Assembly (NCBI GenBank): GCA_026415295.1
Contig: JAOAHJ010000023.1
Span: forward strand, 62,001 to 126,000
Length of the DNA stretch: 64,000 bases
Source: Spirochaetota bacterium
GTDB taxonomy: Bacteria; Spirochaetota; JAAYUW01; JAOAHJ01
Direction: 5' to 3'
Of the stretch, positions 17,010-26,971 are shown in pieces. A model generated the notes under the pieces. It saw only the letters and a program-made list of their open reading frames with translations, ran no database searches and was not told the origin of the DNA. Numbering within the stretch: position 1 is the stretch's first letter; every line of letters starts with the position of its first letter. The position numbers and the translations under genes are program-made.

Positions 17010-17053
17010 TGGGAGAAATGATGGTGATTGGCTAGCCCACATCTTTTCTCCCA
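17010..17053 (+). promoter_or_regulatory. Leader hairpin before the third flagellin gene
   Basis: TGGGAGAAA (17010-17018) and TTTCTCCCA (17045-17053) are exact 9-base inverted repeats, with further inner pairing (GATG/CATC and the GGCTAGCC palindrome at 17030-17037). No T-tract follows, so it is not a standard terminator; an mRNA stability or processing structure between the second and third flagellin genes is more likely. Confidence 0.55.
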
Positions 17054-17076
17054 AAGGAATAAATCAGGGAGGGAGG
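17053..17076 (+). promoter_or_regulatory. Paired GGA motifs in the third flagellin leader
   Basis: AAAGGAAT (17053-17060) and CAGGGAGGGAGG (17065-17076) precede ATG 17083. The proximal one contains the Shine-Dalgarno. The match to the CsrA consensus is poorer than in the first two leaders, but the two-site layout is kept. Confidence 0.35.
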
Positions 17077-17082
17077 TTTTAT

Positions 17083-17895
17083 ATGATAATTAATCACAAC
17101 ATGTCCGCTAATTTCGCCAATCGTATGTTGAAAGCACAATACAGAGGCTTTACAAAATCTCTTGAAAAATTATCCTCCGGAGAGAGGATAAATTCTGCAG
17201 GGGATGATGCCTCTGGGCTTGCTGTATCTGAAAAATTAAGATCTCAAATAAGAGGATTGATACAAGCTGGTAAAAATGCTCAAAATGGTATCTCTTTTAT
17301 TCAAACTGCTGAAGGTTCGCTCCAGGAGGTTCATTCGATACTTTTAAGGACTAGAGAATTGGCTATACAGGCTGCAAATGGAATCTATTCAATTGAGGAT
17401 AGAAACCTAATCCAACTTGAAGTTGCTCAGCTTGTTGATGAAATTGATAGAATTTCTACAACAGCTGAATTCAATAAATTCAAGATCCTTGATGGAAGCT
17501 TGAAATCATTGAGACTTCATGTTGGACCAAATGCAGATCAAGCCTTCTCTATTCCTATTAGTACAATGACCTCACGTGCCCTGGGGCTTGAAGGCATATC
17601 TATTTCAACTGTAGAGAAAGCAAATGAAGCTATTGGTAGAGTTGATAATGCCGTAAATATAATTTCAACTCAAAGAGCTTCTTTTGGTGCAGCTCAAAAT
17701 AGGTTGTTTCATACAGTTGCTTCTCTTGAACAAGCTGCAGAGTCTCTACAGGGGGCAGAATCTCTTATTAGAGATACAGATATGTCTTCAGAAATTTTAG
17801 AATTTACTAAATACCAGCTCTTAACGCAATCCTCAGCATCAGTATTAGTTCAGGCTAATCTGATGCCAAATATTGTGCTTCAACTGCTTGGCTAG
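17083..17895 (+). CDS. flaB: FlaB-type flagellin, third copy
   Basis: A 270-aa flagellin, the shortest of the three. MIINHNMSANFANRML opens it, [20 protein letters not shown] and VDEIDRISTTAEFNK follow, and AESLIRDTDMSSEI and IVLQLLG close it. The middle loop is minimal (DGSLKSLRLHVGPNADQ), so it is almost pure D0/D1. With the two other copies it should form the filament core in the periplasm. The start ATG has GGGAGGGAGG 6 bases upstream. A GC-rich terminator follows at once. The G+C content and the use of C- and G-ending codons (TCC, GCC, CTC, AGG) are higher than in typical genes of the window, which suggests expression-driven codon choice or a different history. Confidence 0.95.
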   Translation: MIINHNMSANFANRMLKAQYRGFTKSLEKLSSGERINSAGDDASGLAVSEKLRSQIRGLIQAGKNAQNGISFIQTAEGSLQEVHSILLRTRELAIQAANGIYSIEDRNLIQLEVAQLVDEIDRISTTAEFNKFKILDGSLKSLRLHVGPNADQAFSIPISTMTSRALGLEGISISTVEKANEAIGRVDNAVNIISTQRASFGAAQNRLFHTVASLEQAAESLQGAESLIRDTDMSSEILEFTKYQLLTQSSASVLVQANLMPNIVLQLLG

Positions 17896-17902
17896 CCATT
17901 TG

Positions 17903-17940
17903 GGGGGAAGTTTAATTACTTCCCCCTTATTTATTCTTTC
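17903..17940 (+). terminator. Terminator after the third flagellin gene
   Basis: GGGGGAAGT (17903-17911), loop TTAATT and ACTTCCCCC (17918-17926), then TTATTTATTCTTTC. It is a strong 9-bp stem that closes the flagellin cluster. Confidence 0.92.
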
Positions 17941-18082
17941 TTAAATCAATTTTAAGAGATAATGTATAAAATTAAAAAAATATAAACTTAATTTTATCCA
18001 TTTTAAACTTGATTTTTAATTATTTAATATTTATAATAATATCAAATTTGAAATTTAATAAATTTAGTAAGGTTTAAAGTCT

Positions 18083-20227
18083 ATGAAATTAAGATTAAAA
18101 TATTTATTATTATCTGTTATTTTGCCTATATCTATTATAATAATAATATTTTTTCTTCTTTATATAAATATTTCAAAAAACTTTTATTCATATGTAATAT
18201 CAAGATATCAAAAAGAAGCTGAAATGATTGAGTTAACAATAAGAAAATATCTTTTTGATAAAGTTAATAAATTAATATCTTATTCAAATACATATGATGT
18301 TTATTATTTATTAAAAAATATAAACTACCGAGAAGAAGAAAAATTTGTTAATGATAAAGAATTTAATTCATATAAGATTACTACAGAAAAATTTGCAAAA
18401 AGTGATAAAGACATTCAATTCTTATACACAGGATCTCCATTAACTAAAACAGTTTATTCCTTTGTAGTTATTGGTTTACCTAAAGATTTTGATTGTACCT
18501 CTAGACCTTGGTATCAAGGAGCTATTAATAATAAATCTTATTTTATAACTGATCCATATATTTCTGCTGATGCAAATAAAACATTTATACTTTCAATTTC
18601 CTATCCAGTTTTTGAAAAAGAAAATATAATCGGTGTAGTTGCAATTGACCTTGAAGTTAATTATATTTCAAATTATTTTAATGAATATAAAATTGGCCAA
18701 AAAGGGCATATTTTTCTTTTTAATAATAATGGCAAATTAATTTTGTATCCAAAAAATAAAGAGTATGTAGAAAACAACTTGTTTATTAAATACCTTAAAA
18801 ATGGACTTGAAAAATTCAACGATATTTTACTAAAAAATGAAAATGGAATAATTGAAGATGCAATTATTGATAAAGAAAAATCTTTTGTATTTTTTAAAAG
18901 TATTGAAGGTACTGAACTAAAAATTGGAATGATTGTTAATAAATCTGAAGTTTTAAAAGATTTTAATACAACTATTAAGTTAATAGTCTATATTTTTATA
19001 GCCTTAATAATTATTTTATTTATAATTCTTCAATTATCTTTCGTAAATATTTTTAAAAAGCCCATTTATAAAATTAAAAATAAGTTTGAAGAAATAGCTG
19101 AAGGTGAAGGTAATTTAACTATAAAGCTTGACCATAAATCAGATGATGAACTTGGTGAAATATCTAATTTATTTAACAAATTTCTATCTTCTTTAAATTC
19201 TATTATTTATAAAATAAAAAATGAAACACATAATTTGATTGAAAAAGCATTTACTCCTTTATCTGTTAATATTGAGGAAACATCTTCTGCAATAAACCAA
19301 ATATCTTCTAACCTTAATTCTACATTTAATATTTTTAACAGCCAAATTGAAAAATTAAAATTAATAACAAATAATATAAACCAATTAACTAATTCATTTA
19401 AAAATTTATCTGATCTTATAGAAAAAGAGAATTCAAACATATCCATATCTTCAGCTTCTATTGAGCAAATGGCATCTAATATTAATTCAGTATTTAATAG
19501 TGCTGATAATTCTACTAAAAGTGTTAAAGAACTAAAAGAATCTTCAAATTTTGCCAAAGAAAAAATTGATAAAGTTCTTAACTTACTAGAAAATATTTTT
19601 AGGGATTCAGAAAAACTTTTAGAAGCAAATAAAATTATACAATCTATCTCTGATAAGACTAATCTTTTAGCTATGAATGCAGCTATAGAAGCAGCTCATG
19701 CTGGAGATGCTGGTAGAGGATTTGCTGTTGTTGCAGATGAAATTAGAAAATTAGCAGAAGTTTCTGCAGATCAATCTAAATCAATTGAAAATAATTTAAA
19801 GAATATAAAAGAATCTATAGATATTGTATATAAATCTTCTAAAGAGACTGTATCAGCTTTTGATGAAATAATTAAACATATAAATAATGTTGAAAAAATA
19901 GTAGAAGATGTAAAAGTTTCTATGGATGAACAAAATAAAGGAAGTAAAGAGATTTTAAATTCAATAAAAGAACTAAAAAATATTTCAAATAATATTGAAA
20001 ATATAACTAAAAATATGGAAACTTATACAGATTATATAAATAATGAAATAGAATCCTTTTATAAATTTAATGAAGAACTAAAAATATCATTTGATGAAAT
20101 AAAAACTGGAAATAATGAGATCAATATATCTATTAATAATATATCTAAACTTAGCTCTTTAAGCAAAGAAAGACTTCTTGAAATAAATAAAATAATTTCT
20201 AAATTTATTGTAGATGAAAAAAAATAA
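18083..20227 (+). CDS. Methyl-accepting chemotaxis protein with dCache sensor
   Basis: A 714-aa chemoreceptor. Hydrophobic segments at about residues 7-28 and 295-318 flank a periplasmic sensor with the dCache_1 pattern [20 protein letters not shown] and [23 protein letters not shown] region follows (about 318-375, with [17 protein letters not shown]), then a long coiled-coil signalling domain whose hairpin tip is [20 protein letters not shown] / [16 protein letters not shown]. This tip binds CheA and CheW. The ligand is unknown; dCache domains often bind amino acids or other small metabolites. The ribosome site is poor (AGTAAGGTTTAAAGTCT). It follows the flagellin terminator, and comF overlaps its end by 14 bases. 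Confidence 0.92.
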   Translation: MKLRLKYLLLSVILPISIIIIIFFLLYINISKNFYSYVISRYQKEAEMIELTIRKYLFDKVNKLISYSNTYDVYYLLKNINYREEEKFVNDKEFNSYKITTEKFAKSDKDIQFLYTGSPLTKTVYSFVVIGLPKDFDCTSRPWYQGAINNKSYFITDPYISADANKTFILSISYPVFEKENIIGVVAIDLEVNYISNYFNEYKIGQKGHIFLFNNNGKLILYPKNKEYVENNLFIKYLKNGLEKFNDILLKNENGIIEDAIIDKEKSFVFFKSIEGTELKIGMIVNKSEVLKDFNTTIKLIVYIFIALIIILFIILQLSFVNIFKKPIYKIKNKFEEIAEGEGNLTIKLDHKSDDELGEISNLFNKFLSSLNSIIYKIKNETHNLIEKAFTPLSVNIEETSSAINQISSNLNSTFNIFNSQIEKLKLITNNINQLTNSFKNLSDLIEKENSNISISSASIEQMASNINSVFNSADNSTKSVKELKESSNFAKEKIDKVLNLLENIFRDSEKLLEANKIIQSISDKTNLLAMNAAIEAAHAGDAGRGFAVVADEIRKLAEVSADQSKSIENNLKNIKESIDIVYKSSKETVSAFDEIIKHINNVEKIVEDVKVSMDEQNKGSKEILNSIKELKNISNNIENITKNMETYTDYINNEIESFYKFNEELKISFDEIKTGNNEINISINNISKLSSLSKERLLEINKIISKFIVDEKK

Positions 20228-21122
20228 TTTAAGAGTCACTAAGATTAATATTATAAAAGGTATATTATTAGCTATAAAAAAAATATTTTTATTAATTAAT
20301 AAAATAATAGATAAACTTATCCTAATATATGCTGATAATAAATGTTTCCTTTGTAATAATAAAGATAAAGTTTCTTCAATTTTTAATTTTTCAATCTGTT
20401 TTGATTGTCTAAATAAAATTATTGCTTTTCATGATATTAAAAACAATTGTAATTTTTGCTATCACCCTTTACCTAATAATTTTATCTATAATCAGAAAGG
20501 ATGTTCAAATTGTAGCCATCTTTTTACTAATAAAACTTCATTTTTCGTTAAAAATATATCACTTCTTCCGCTAGATTATAGTAACAGAGATAATATTATT
20601 GAAGCAAAATATTATAAAAACGATATCTATCTTAAATATATTATAGCAATTTCAAATTATATTTTTTCTAGAAATGACCATATTGTAAAATATTTTACTA
20701 ACTGTGACTTTATAACTTGTGTACCAATATCTTTTAGAAAGAAAATATTAAGAGCATATTCTTTACCTCAAATATATTCAAAATTTTTATCAAAGAAATT
20801 TAATAAAAAAGTTTATAATATTTTCACTGAAAAAGGATTAAAATATACTCATTTAAAAAAGGAGAGTAGGTTTGAAATAGATAAAGATAGATACTTCCTT
20901 AAAAAAAATAAACTTAAAAAATTAATACAAAAATTTTTTCAATATAGTAAGGAATTAAAAATAATTATTATTGATGATATTTTTACAACAGGATCAACAA
21001 TAAATTATTTATCAGAATTATTAGAAAGTAACATAAAAGAAATATTAAAAGAATTAAATATTAATGAGTTTACAATTAACATTTATGCTTTTACTATTTT
21101 TAGAAAAGTAAAAAATAGTTAA
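20214..21122 (+). CDS. comF: ComF-family phosphoribosyltransferase-like protein
   Basis: A 302-aa ComFC-type protein, longer than the usual 220-240 aa because of an N-terminal extension. Zinc-finger-like cysteines occur in [21 protein letters not shown] and CSNCSHLF. The PRPP-binding loop is [15 protein letters not shown] near the C-terminus, as in type I phosphoribosyltransferases. ComF is needed for DNA transformation in Bacillus and Haemophilus and may act at the DNA-uptake step; whether this organism is competent cannot be told from one gene. The ATG lies within the end of the preceding chemoreceptor gene, so translation is probably coupled. The convergent trxB gene ends 16 bases beyond. 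Confidence 0.85.
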   Translation: MKKNNLRVTKINIIKGILLAIKKIFLLINKIIDKLILIYADNKCFLCNNKDKVSSIFNFSICFDCLNKIIAFHDIKNNCNFCYHPLPNNFIYNQKGCSNCSHLFTNKTSFFVKNISLLPLDYSNRDNIIEAKYYKNDIYLKYIIAISNYIFSRNDHIVKYFTNCDFITCVPISFRKKILRAYSLPQIYSKFLSKKFNKKVYNIFTEKGLKYTHLKKESRFEIDKDRYFLKKNKLKKLIQKFFQYSKELKIIIIDDIFTTGSTINYLSELLESNIKEILKELNINEFTINIYAFTIFRKVKNS

Positions 21123-21137
21123 AAATTTATTAAAATT

Positions 21138-22055
21138 TTATTTTTGAACATATTTATAGGCTTCATACGCTGCTAAGGCACCTTCTCCTACAGAAATAGT
21201 TACCTGTCTCAATTCTTTTTCCACAACATCTCCACAAGCATAAATACCACTAACATTTGTTTTCATATTTCTATCAACTTTTATAAAACCTTCATCTGAT
21301 AACTCAACTTTACCTTCAAATATTTTAGTATTTGGGAGGTGGCCAATAAATATAAAAACTCCATCAATTGATAAATTTGAAATTTCCTCTTTATTATCAG
21401 CTAAAATTTTCTTTATTTTAACACCTTTTATTAATTGTTCACCATAAAACTCAAGTGGAACACAATTAAATAAAATCTTAATTTTGTTATTATTAAAAAC
21501 TTTTTCTTGTAATATTTTTTGACCTTTAAATCTATCTCTTCTATGAATCAGATAAACTTTTTCCGCCCATTTACTTATTATTATTGACTCTTCCAATGCT
21601 GTATCTCCTCCACCAATCACAGCAACCTTTTTCCCTTTAAAAAGTGGGCCATCACAAGTTCCACAAAAAGAGATCCCTCTGCCGATATATTCTTCTTCAC
21701 CTGGAATAAACAATCTTTTTGGATAAGCTCCTGTTGAAATGATAACAGTTCTTGAGCTATATTGATTTTCATTTGTTTTTACTATCTTAATTTCTTTACT
21801 AAAATCAACATCTATAACTTCTTCATAAATAATTTTAGCGCCAAATTTTAAAGCTTGTCTCTCCATTTTTTGTGAAAGCTCATAACCAAATATAGGTTCA
21901 TCGAAGCCTGGATAATTTTCTATTGACTCTGTTAAATTTATTTGACCACCTGCTGCTTGTTTTTCTAATACTAAAGTTGAAAGACCAAATCTAGCACCAT
22001 ATATAGCTGCTGTTAAGCCCCCAGGACCTCCGCCAATTATTATTAAATCATACAT
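21138..22055 (-). CDS. trxB: Thioredoxin reductase
   Basis: A 305-aa low-molecular-weight flavoprotein. The FAD-binding Rossmann motif IIIGGGPGGLTAA is at the N-terminus, the redox-active disulfide is in FCGTCDGP (about residues 132-139), the NADPH motif VIGGGDTALEE follows, and GIYACGDV closes the FAD site. It transfers electrons from NADPH to thioredoxin. The residues RRDRF after the second Rossmann motif fit the usual HRRxxFR NADPH 2'-phosphate contact. The start is ATG with AAGGATGATACAGT upstream. It is the last gene of a minus-strand run, 62 bases after the yjbQ homologue. No thioredoxin gene is seen nearby. Confidence 0.93.
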   Translation of the reverse strand: MYDLIIIGGGPGGLTAAIYGARFGLSTLVLEKQAAGGQINLTESIENYPGFDEPIFGYELSQKMERQALKFGAKIIYEEVIDVDFSKEIKIVKTNENQYSSRTVIISTGAYPKRLFIPGEEEYIGRGISFCGTCDGPLFKGKKVAVIGGGDTALEESIIISKWAEKVYLIHRRDRFKGQKILQEKVFNNNKIKILFNCVPLEFYGEQLIKGVKIKKILADNKEEISNLSIDGVFIFIGHLPNTKIFEGKVELSDEGFIKVDRNMKTNVSGIYACGDVVEKELRQVTISVGEGALAAYEAYKYVQK

Positions 22056-22117
22056 ACTGTATCATCCTTGATTTTTATTAATTAATTAAAGACAGTTTAA
22101 AAGAATATAATAAAAAA

Positions 22118-22513
22118 TTAACCATTAATAATTTTAACCCAAACTTCTCTTTCTCTTGGACCATCAAATTCACAAAAAAATATATCTTGCCATCTGCCAA
22201 GCATTAAATTTCCATTTTCAACTATTACAACTAAATTATTTCCAATTAAGCTTGCTTTAATATGAGCATCAGAATTTCCTTCGATATGTTGAAAATTGTA
22301 ATTTTCAGGAATAAGTTTTCTTAAGTAATTTAATATATCAGATTTAACATCTGGATCAGCATTTTCATTGATTGTTATAGCAGCAGTTGTGTGAGGGATA
22401 TGGAGTAAAATAATACCATTCTTAATATTATTCTTTCCCAAAATATTTCTAATATGAGAAGTAATACTTATCATCTCTTCTCTTTTGTTTGTTTTAATTC
22501 TAAATATTTCCAT
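22118..22513 (-). CDS. YjbQ/UPF0047 family protein
   Basis: A 131-aa protein of the widespread UPF0047 family. It shows the conserved HIPHTTAAITINENADPDV, EGNSDAHIKASLIG and LGRWQDIFFCEFDGPRERE blocks in the expected order and is the normal length. Some members are described as having weak thiamine-phosphate synthase activity, hence the annotation secondary thiamine-phosphate synthase; the physiological role remains unclear. Conserved His and Asp/Glu residues suggest a metal site. It lies between ctp and trxB on the same strand with short gaps (31 and 62 bases), so all three probably share a transcript. AAATTAGGATT precedes the ATG. Confidence 0.9.
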   Translation of the reverse strand: MEIFRIKTNKREEMISITSHIRNILGKNNIKNGIILLHIPHTTAAITINENADPDVKSDILNYLRKLIPENYNFQHIEGNSDAHIKASLIGNNLVVIVENGNLMLGRWQDIFFCEFDGPREREVWVKIING

Positions 22514-22544
22514 TTTTTAATCCTAATTTAAATATTAAATTCTA

Positions 22545-23930
22545 TTATTTTATTAATTTTTTCATCTCTTCTATAGCTCTTATTAATTGAGGATCAAAAT
22601 CAAGATTATAAAACATATCTACATTATTAATATTAATTTGATTAAAAATTAAATATCTTAATAAATAATCACTTAATTTCAACCCTTTACTATTTAGTTC
22701 TTTTTTAAGGTTTTCAAAATCTTGTGTAGAATAATTTTTTCCATATTCTTTAACAAATTTTTTAATATAACCATCCTGCAAAATTCTTGAAACTATTGTC
22801 TTCTCTTGATCTGTAAATTCTATTCCTTTTATTTCTATATCAGGAGATACACCTTGTTTATGTATAGGATAATTTCCTGGTGTAAAATATTGTGAAATTG
22901 TTAGAAATAAGGCACCACCATCCCTTAAATAAAATATTTGTTGAACTACACCTTTGCCAAAAGATTTAACACCTAAAATTAAAGCTCTTTTATAATCTTT
23001 CATAACTGCAGCAAAAATTTCAGAAGCTGATGCTGATCCATTATCAATTAAAACAATAATAGGAAATTTTTTGTCAACAAGTACTCCTTTATTTCCAGTA
23101 TACTTTTCTTCGAGATTTTTATTTCTTCCCTTAGTATATAAAAGTAACTCATCATCAAAAAAATAATCAAGAATATTTATAACTTCATAAAGATAACCCC
23201 CTGGATTTCCTCTTAAATCGATAATCAAACCTTTAATATTTTTATTTAGAAGATTCTCTAAATGTTTCTTAAAATCTTCTGAAGATCTTTCTCCAAACTG
23301 CTCAATCTTAATAAATCCAATATTTTTGTTTAAAACATCTGATTTGACAAATTCTATTTTTATAACTTCTCTGACAATATTAAATCTTATTAATTCATTA
23401 ACTCCTTCCCTTTTTATAGAAATTTGAACTTCTTTCCCAGGTGTTCCCCTTAACATACCAACTACAGCATCTAAAGAAAGGCCTTCTATATTTTTTCCAT
23501 CAATTTCAATAATTTCATCCATTGGTAAAATACCTGCTTTAGCTGCTGGATACCCTGGAATTGGTTTTAAAATATAAATTTTTCCATCTCTTTCTCCCAC
23601 CCAAGCTCCGATACCTCCAAACTCACCGCTTAAACTTTCCATTCTCTTTTTAAGTTCATCTTTATTGTAATAGTCAGAATATGGATCATTTAAAGAAGAA
23701 ACTATACCTTTCTTAGCCCCTGAGAGCAAAATTTCATTTGAAGGAGGTTCTATATAGTAATTATTCTTAATAATACTAAAAATTTCCTGCATTTCTAATA
23801 TATTATTAAAATCCGTAGAAAATTGTTTTGGTCTAATAAAATTTAAACTATTAGATAATATACTTATAAGTAATAAAATAAAAAACAAAATAGCTAATGT
23901 TTTCCAAATTTTTGTTTCATTAAAATTCAT
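22545..23930 (-). CDS. S41 family C-terminal processing peptidase (Ctp/Prc)
   Basis: A 461-aa periplasmic serine protease. An N-terminal hydrophobic segment (about 10-29) exports or anchors it. The PDZ domain (about 95-180) has FGGIGAWVGERDGKIYILKP and PAAKAGILPMDEIIEIDGK. The S41 catalytic core shows GLIIDLRGNPGGYL, the serine in DNGSASASEIFA (about S302) and the lysine in GVKSFGKGVVQ, with the Ser and Lys about 25 residues apart as usual. Ctp proteases trim exported proteins at their C-termini; in Borrelia a CtpA homologue processes outer-membrane proteins. About 80 residues extend beyond the core. GGAG lies 10 bases before the ATG. Upstream is a 210-base gap with no clear promoter. Confidence 0.92.
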   Translation of the reverse strand: MNFNETKIWKTLAILFFILLLISILSNSLNFIRPKQFSTDFNNILEMQEIFSIIKNNYYIEPPSNEILLSGAKKGIVSSLNDPYSDYYNKDELKKRMESLSGEFGGIGAWVGERDGKIYILKPIPGYPAAKAGILPMDEIIEIDGKNIEGLSLDAVVGMLRGTPGKEVQISIKREGVNELIRFNIVREVIKIEFVKSDVLNKNIGFIKIEQFGERSSEDFKKHLENLLNKNIKGLIIDLRGNPGGYLYEVINILDYFFDDELLLYTKGRNKNLEEKYTGNKGVLVDKKFPIIVLIDNGSASASEIFAAVMKDYKRALILGVKSFGKGVVQQIFYLRDGGALFLTISQYFTPGNYPIHKQGVSPDIEIKGIEFTDQEKTIVSRILQDGYIKKFVKEYGKNYSTQDFENLKKELNSKGLKLSDYLLRYLIFNQININNVDMFYNLDFDPQLIRAIEEMKKLIK

Positions 23931-24144
23931 AATTATGAACTCCTTATATTCTTAAAAATAAATTATCATTATATTTCTTTTTTTAGTTTTATTTTCAATA
24001 TTCATTTTAGTTATCTTTTTTATTTAATAAAAGAAAGTTTAAAATTTTATAAAAAAATTTATATTAATATTACATTATATTTTTTCTTAATCAAATATAA
24101 ATTAAAATGAATATTTTGTAAATTAATTTATTTATTAAGAAAAT

Positions 24145-26853
24145 TTAGTAATAAAAAATATCATTCTCTTCAAATATAGATTTTGGAAAATATTGAAAAC
24201 TGTCCATTAGAAAAAGATCTCTTTTTATATCAGGATGTAAAACACTTAAAGAATTTATATAACTCTCTGAATTTACTACAGCATTTGGATTCAGCCATGA
24301 ATATTCTTCTTTAGATTTAAGAAAATATTTTAATGCTTGATTCGCATAATCTTTATTTTTAGTTTCTTTATAAAGGTTGTAATAAGCTACACCAATATTA
24401 TTATATAGACTTGCTAAATTTAATAAAGTATTTCTAACATCTGGATTACTAATATCTATTTTTTTTACTTTATATTTATTTAATTCCCAATATCCTATAG
24501 CAGCCTGAAAATAACCAATTGCAAGTTCAGGTTGATTTAGCTTTATAAAATTAAGTCCAAGTGCATGCTTTAAATTAACATTATCAAGGTATTTATTATG
24601 CAAAAATATAAATGTCTTTAATGAATCAAGATAGTTTCCAAGTTGATATTCTATCCACCCTAATATATAATCAAGATAATCAGAACTATATCCATAGTTT
24701 TTAGCTAATTTCATATATTCATATGCTTTTTTATAATCATTTATTTCAAAATACATTATTTTTCCTAAATTATAATAAGCTTTTGCAAATGTTTTATCTT
24801 CTGATATTGCAAGATTAAACTTTTCTGAAGCTAAAGAACTGTCTTTATATCCTTGATAACCAAAATTTATAATTATTTCACCTTGAAGATTATATATATA
24901 TGGCAAAAGATTTTCTGTTGCTTTATTTGTTTTAACTAATCTTTCAGCAATTTGTAAATTTTTCATTGAAAGATTTACATCTTTTCTTTTAATATAATAA
25001 ACACCAAGAAAATAGTAAGCCTTTGGATATTCTTTTCTTTTCTTTAAGACTAGTTCTACTATCTCTTTTCCTTCAGTATCATAATTATTTCTCATTAGTA
25101 AAAAGGCATATTCAGTAAAAACTACCTCATCAATAAAATTTTTATCTTTCTTCTTTATTTTATTATAATAAATATCACTACTTTTTAAATCTTTTAACTG
25201 AACATAATTTTTTAATATACCAAGTAAAAATTCTATCCTTTCCCCAATAACTCTATTTCCATCCTGATATACAATAATAGCATCTTTATAATTTCCTAGC
25301 CTTTCATATTTTTTAGCATATTCTAAATAAAGTCTAGGGTCCTTTGCAAACTTAACATTTGCATAAAGTGATTCCAATTGTTTCAATGCTTCATCTGTTT
25401 TCCCCATTTCAAAAAGTGCATCTGAAATTTTAAAATAAAACCTTATATCATCTGGATAAAAAACAAGTCCTGGATTTTTTAAGATATCTATGGCAATATT
25501 AAAATATTTTCTATTAATAAGTTCATCTGCATACTTAAGAATCCATTCTGGATATAATTTTGTTTTTGTAGCAATTCTAAAGTTTTCCATTGCTTTTTCT
25601 ATTTTTTCTTCTTTTAAAGCTTGATAACCAATCTGGTAATATTTTTTTGCTTCTTGTGGTATATAAATATAAAAGTAAAAAAGAACAAGAAATATCATTA
25701 AAGTAAAAAATGAGATTGCAGTCCACTTTATATAAGGCCAAAGAATTTCAAATTGAGAAGGAATATATATCTGTTCTTCAACTTCTGCTTCAGGAGTAAC
25801 TTTTATGTTAAGAGTCTTTTCAAGATAATTAACTACACTTTTATAAGGAGCAAAGGTAATAAGCATATCTAGTAAAGTTTTCAATTCATCAGGAGATAAA
25901 GCATCATTTAAAATAAGATTTTTTATATTTTTTGAAAGCCAAACTGGATAGGTTTTTAAAGCTGTTTTTATAGCCTCAAGATCATCATCTGTTAATTCTA
26001 TATCATATTCTTGCTTTCCTGCTTCTTCCTCTGTATAAGCAATTTCAGAGAGGTCTGTAAGATCTATAACTTCATCTTTATATGATGGTATTTCTTTTTT
26101 TACAGATGTCTTTTCTTCAGCTTTTTCCTTTTCTAATGTGCCTAATTCATCAAGAGTCAATTCACTTTCTTCAATAGAAAAAGCTTCTTGTTCAGCAATT
26201 TTTTCTTCTTCTGGAAATTCAAACTTTTCTTCTTGACTCAATTCACTCTCTTCAATCTCAGCTATTTTTTCTTCTTTCAATTCCTCCTCTTTTTGAAGCT
26301 CAGATTCTTCAATAAATTGTTGTTCTTCAAATTTCGAAGTCTCTTTCTCTGGAGATTTATCAAGCTCCTCTTCTTTATATAAATCCGAAATATCAATTTC
26401 CTCAACTTCTCCTTTTACTTCCTCTTTGCTTTCAATTTTTTCCTCAATAGTCTGCTTCTCTAAATTTTCGCTTCCTATAACCTCTTCTCTTTCAGGAGCT
26501 TTTTCAAATTCCATCAAACTTTCAAGCTCCCCTAATCCACTTTCTTCAATTTCACCAAGGCTTTCTTCTTCTATTTTTTCTTCTTCTAAGCTTTCTTTTT
26601 CTTCAATAAAAGGCAGTTGTTGACTTTCAAACTCTTCATGTTTGGCACTTATTTCCTCTGTTTGTAAAGATTTTAAATCATCTCCTAAAATATTATCAAG
26701 GTTTAATTCTTTTTCTAAATCCTCTTCTATATTTAAATCTTTCTTTATTGTATCTAAAAATTCTCCAGATTCTTTAGAAATCTTCTTTTCAATATCACTA
26801 ATGGTTCCTTCTCCTAAATGCTCTAAAATTTTATAAACCTTGTCTATTCCCAT
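24145..26853 (-). CDS. Acidic-N-terminus, single-pass TPR protein resembling flagellar collar protein FlcA
   Basis: A 902-aa protein in three parts. Residues about 15-275 are low-complexity and very rich in Glu and Lys. A short conserved block follows: IELTDDDLEAIKTALKTYPV / WLSKNIKNLILNDALSPDEL (about 285-330). One transmembrane helix (TAISFFTLMIFLVLFYFYIYI, about 376-397) leads to a roughly 500-residue periplasmic array of TPR-type helical repeats (for example KAMENFRIATKTKLYPEWIL, FAKAYYNLGKIMYFEINDYK). This layout, and the conserved block as I remember it from Treponema homologues, matches the spirochaete periplasmic-flagellar collar protein FlcA (BB0326 in Borrelia), which helps assemble the collar and stators. 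The assignment is from memory of the architecture and needs a profile search. Confidence 0.55.
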   Translation of the reverse strand: MGIDKVYKILEHLGEGTISDIEKKISKESGEFLDTIKKDLNIEEDLEKELNLDNILGDDLKSLQTEEISAKHEEFESQQLPFIEEKESLEEEKIEEESLGEIEESGLGELESLMEFEKAPEREEVIGSENLEKQTIEEKIESKEEVKGEVEEIDISDLYKEEELDKSPEKETSKFEEQQFIEESELQKEEELKEEKIAEIEESELSQEEKFEFPEEEKIAEQEAFSIEESELTLDELGTLEKEKAEEKTSVKKEIPSYKDEVIDLTDLSEIAYTEEEAGKQEYDIELTDDDLEAIKTALKTYPVWLSKNIKNLILNDALSPDELKTLLDMLITFAPYKSVVNYLEKTLNIKVTPEAEVEEQIYIPSQFEILWPYIKWTAISFFTLMIFLVLFYFYIYIPQEAKKYYQIGYQALKEEKIEKAMENFRIATKTKLYPEWILKYADELINRKYFNIAIDILKNPGLVFYPDDIRFYFKISDALFEMGKTDEALKQLESLYANVKFAKDPRLYLEYAKKYERLGNYKDAIIVYQDGNRVIGERIEFLLGILKNYVQLKDLKSSDIYYNKIKKKDKNFIDEVVFTEYAFLLMRNNYDTEGKEIVELVLKKRKEYPKAYYFLGVYYIKRKDVNLSMKNLQIAERLVKTNKATENLLPYIYNLQGEIIINFGYQGYKDSSLASEKFNLAISEDKTFAKAYYNLGKIMYFEINDYKKAYEYMKLAKNYGYSSDYLDYILGWIEYQLGNYLDSLKTFIFLHNKYLDNVNLKHALGLNFIKLNQPELAIGYFQAAIGYWELNKYKVKKIDISNPDVRNTLLNLASLYNNIGVAYYNLYKETKNKDYANQALKYFLKSKEEYSWLNPNAVVNSESYINSLSVLHPDIKRDLFLMDSFQYFPKSIFEENDIFYY

Positions 26854-26971
26854 AAAGATTAACCCCTATACCCCTAAATTTTAATAAAATCAAAAAAAAA
26901 ATAAAGTTTATTTATTAATTAATAATTTACATATCAAAAAAAAAATATAAAATAGTAAAAAATAATTTCAT

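Noticed and set aside
26188-26836. Three plus-strand open frames (64-65 aa) opposite the TPR protein gene
   Set aside because: They are mirror images of the acidic, repetitive N-terminus of the minus-strand TPR gene, and have no ribosome sites; the Phe/Leu/Ser-rich translations are what antisense of Glu/Lys-rich coding gives.
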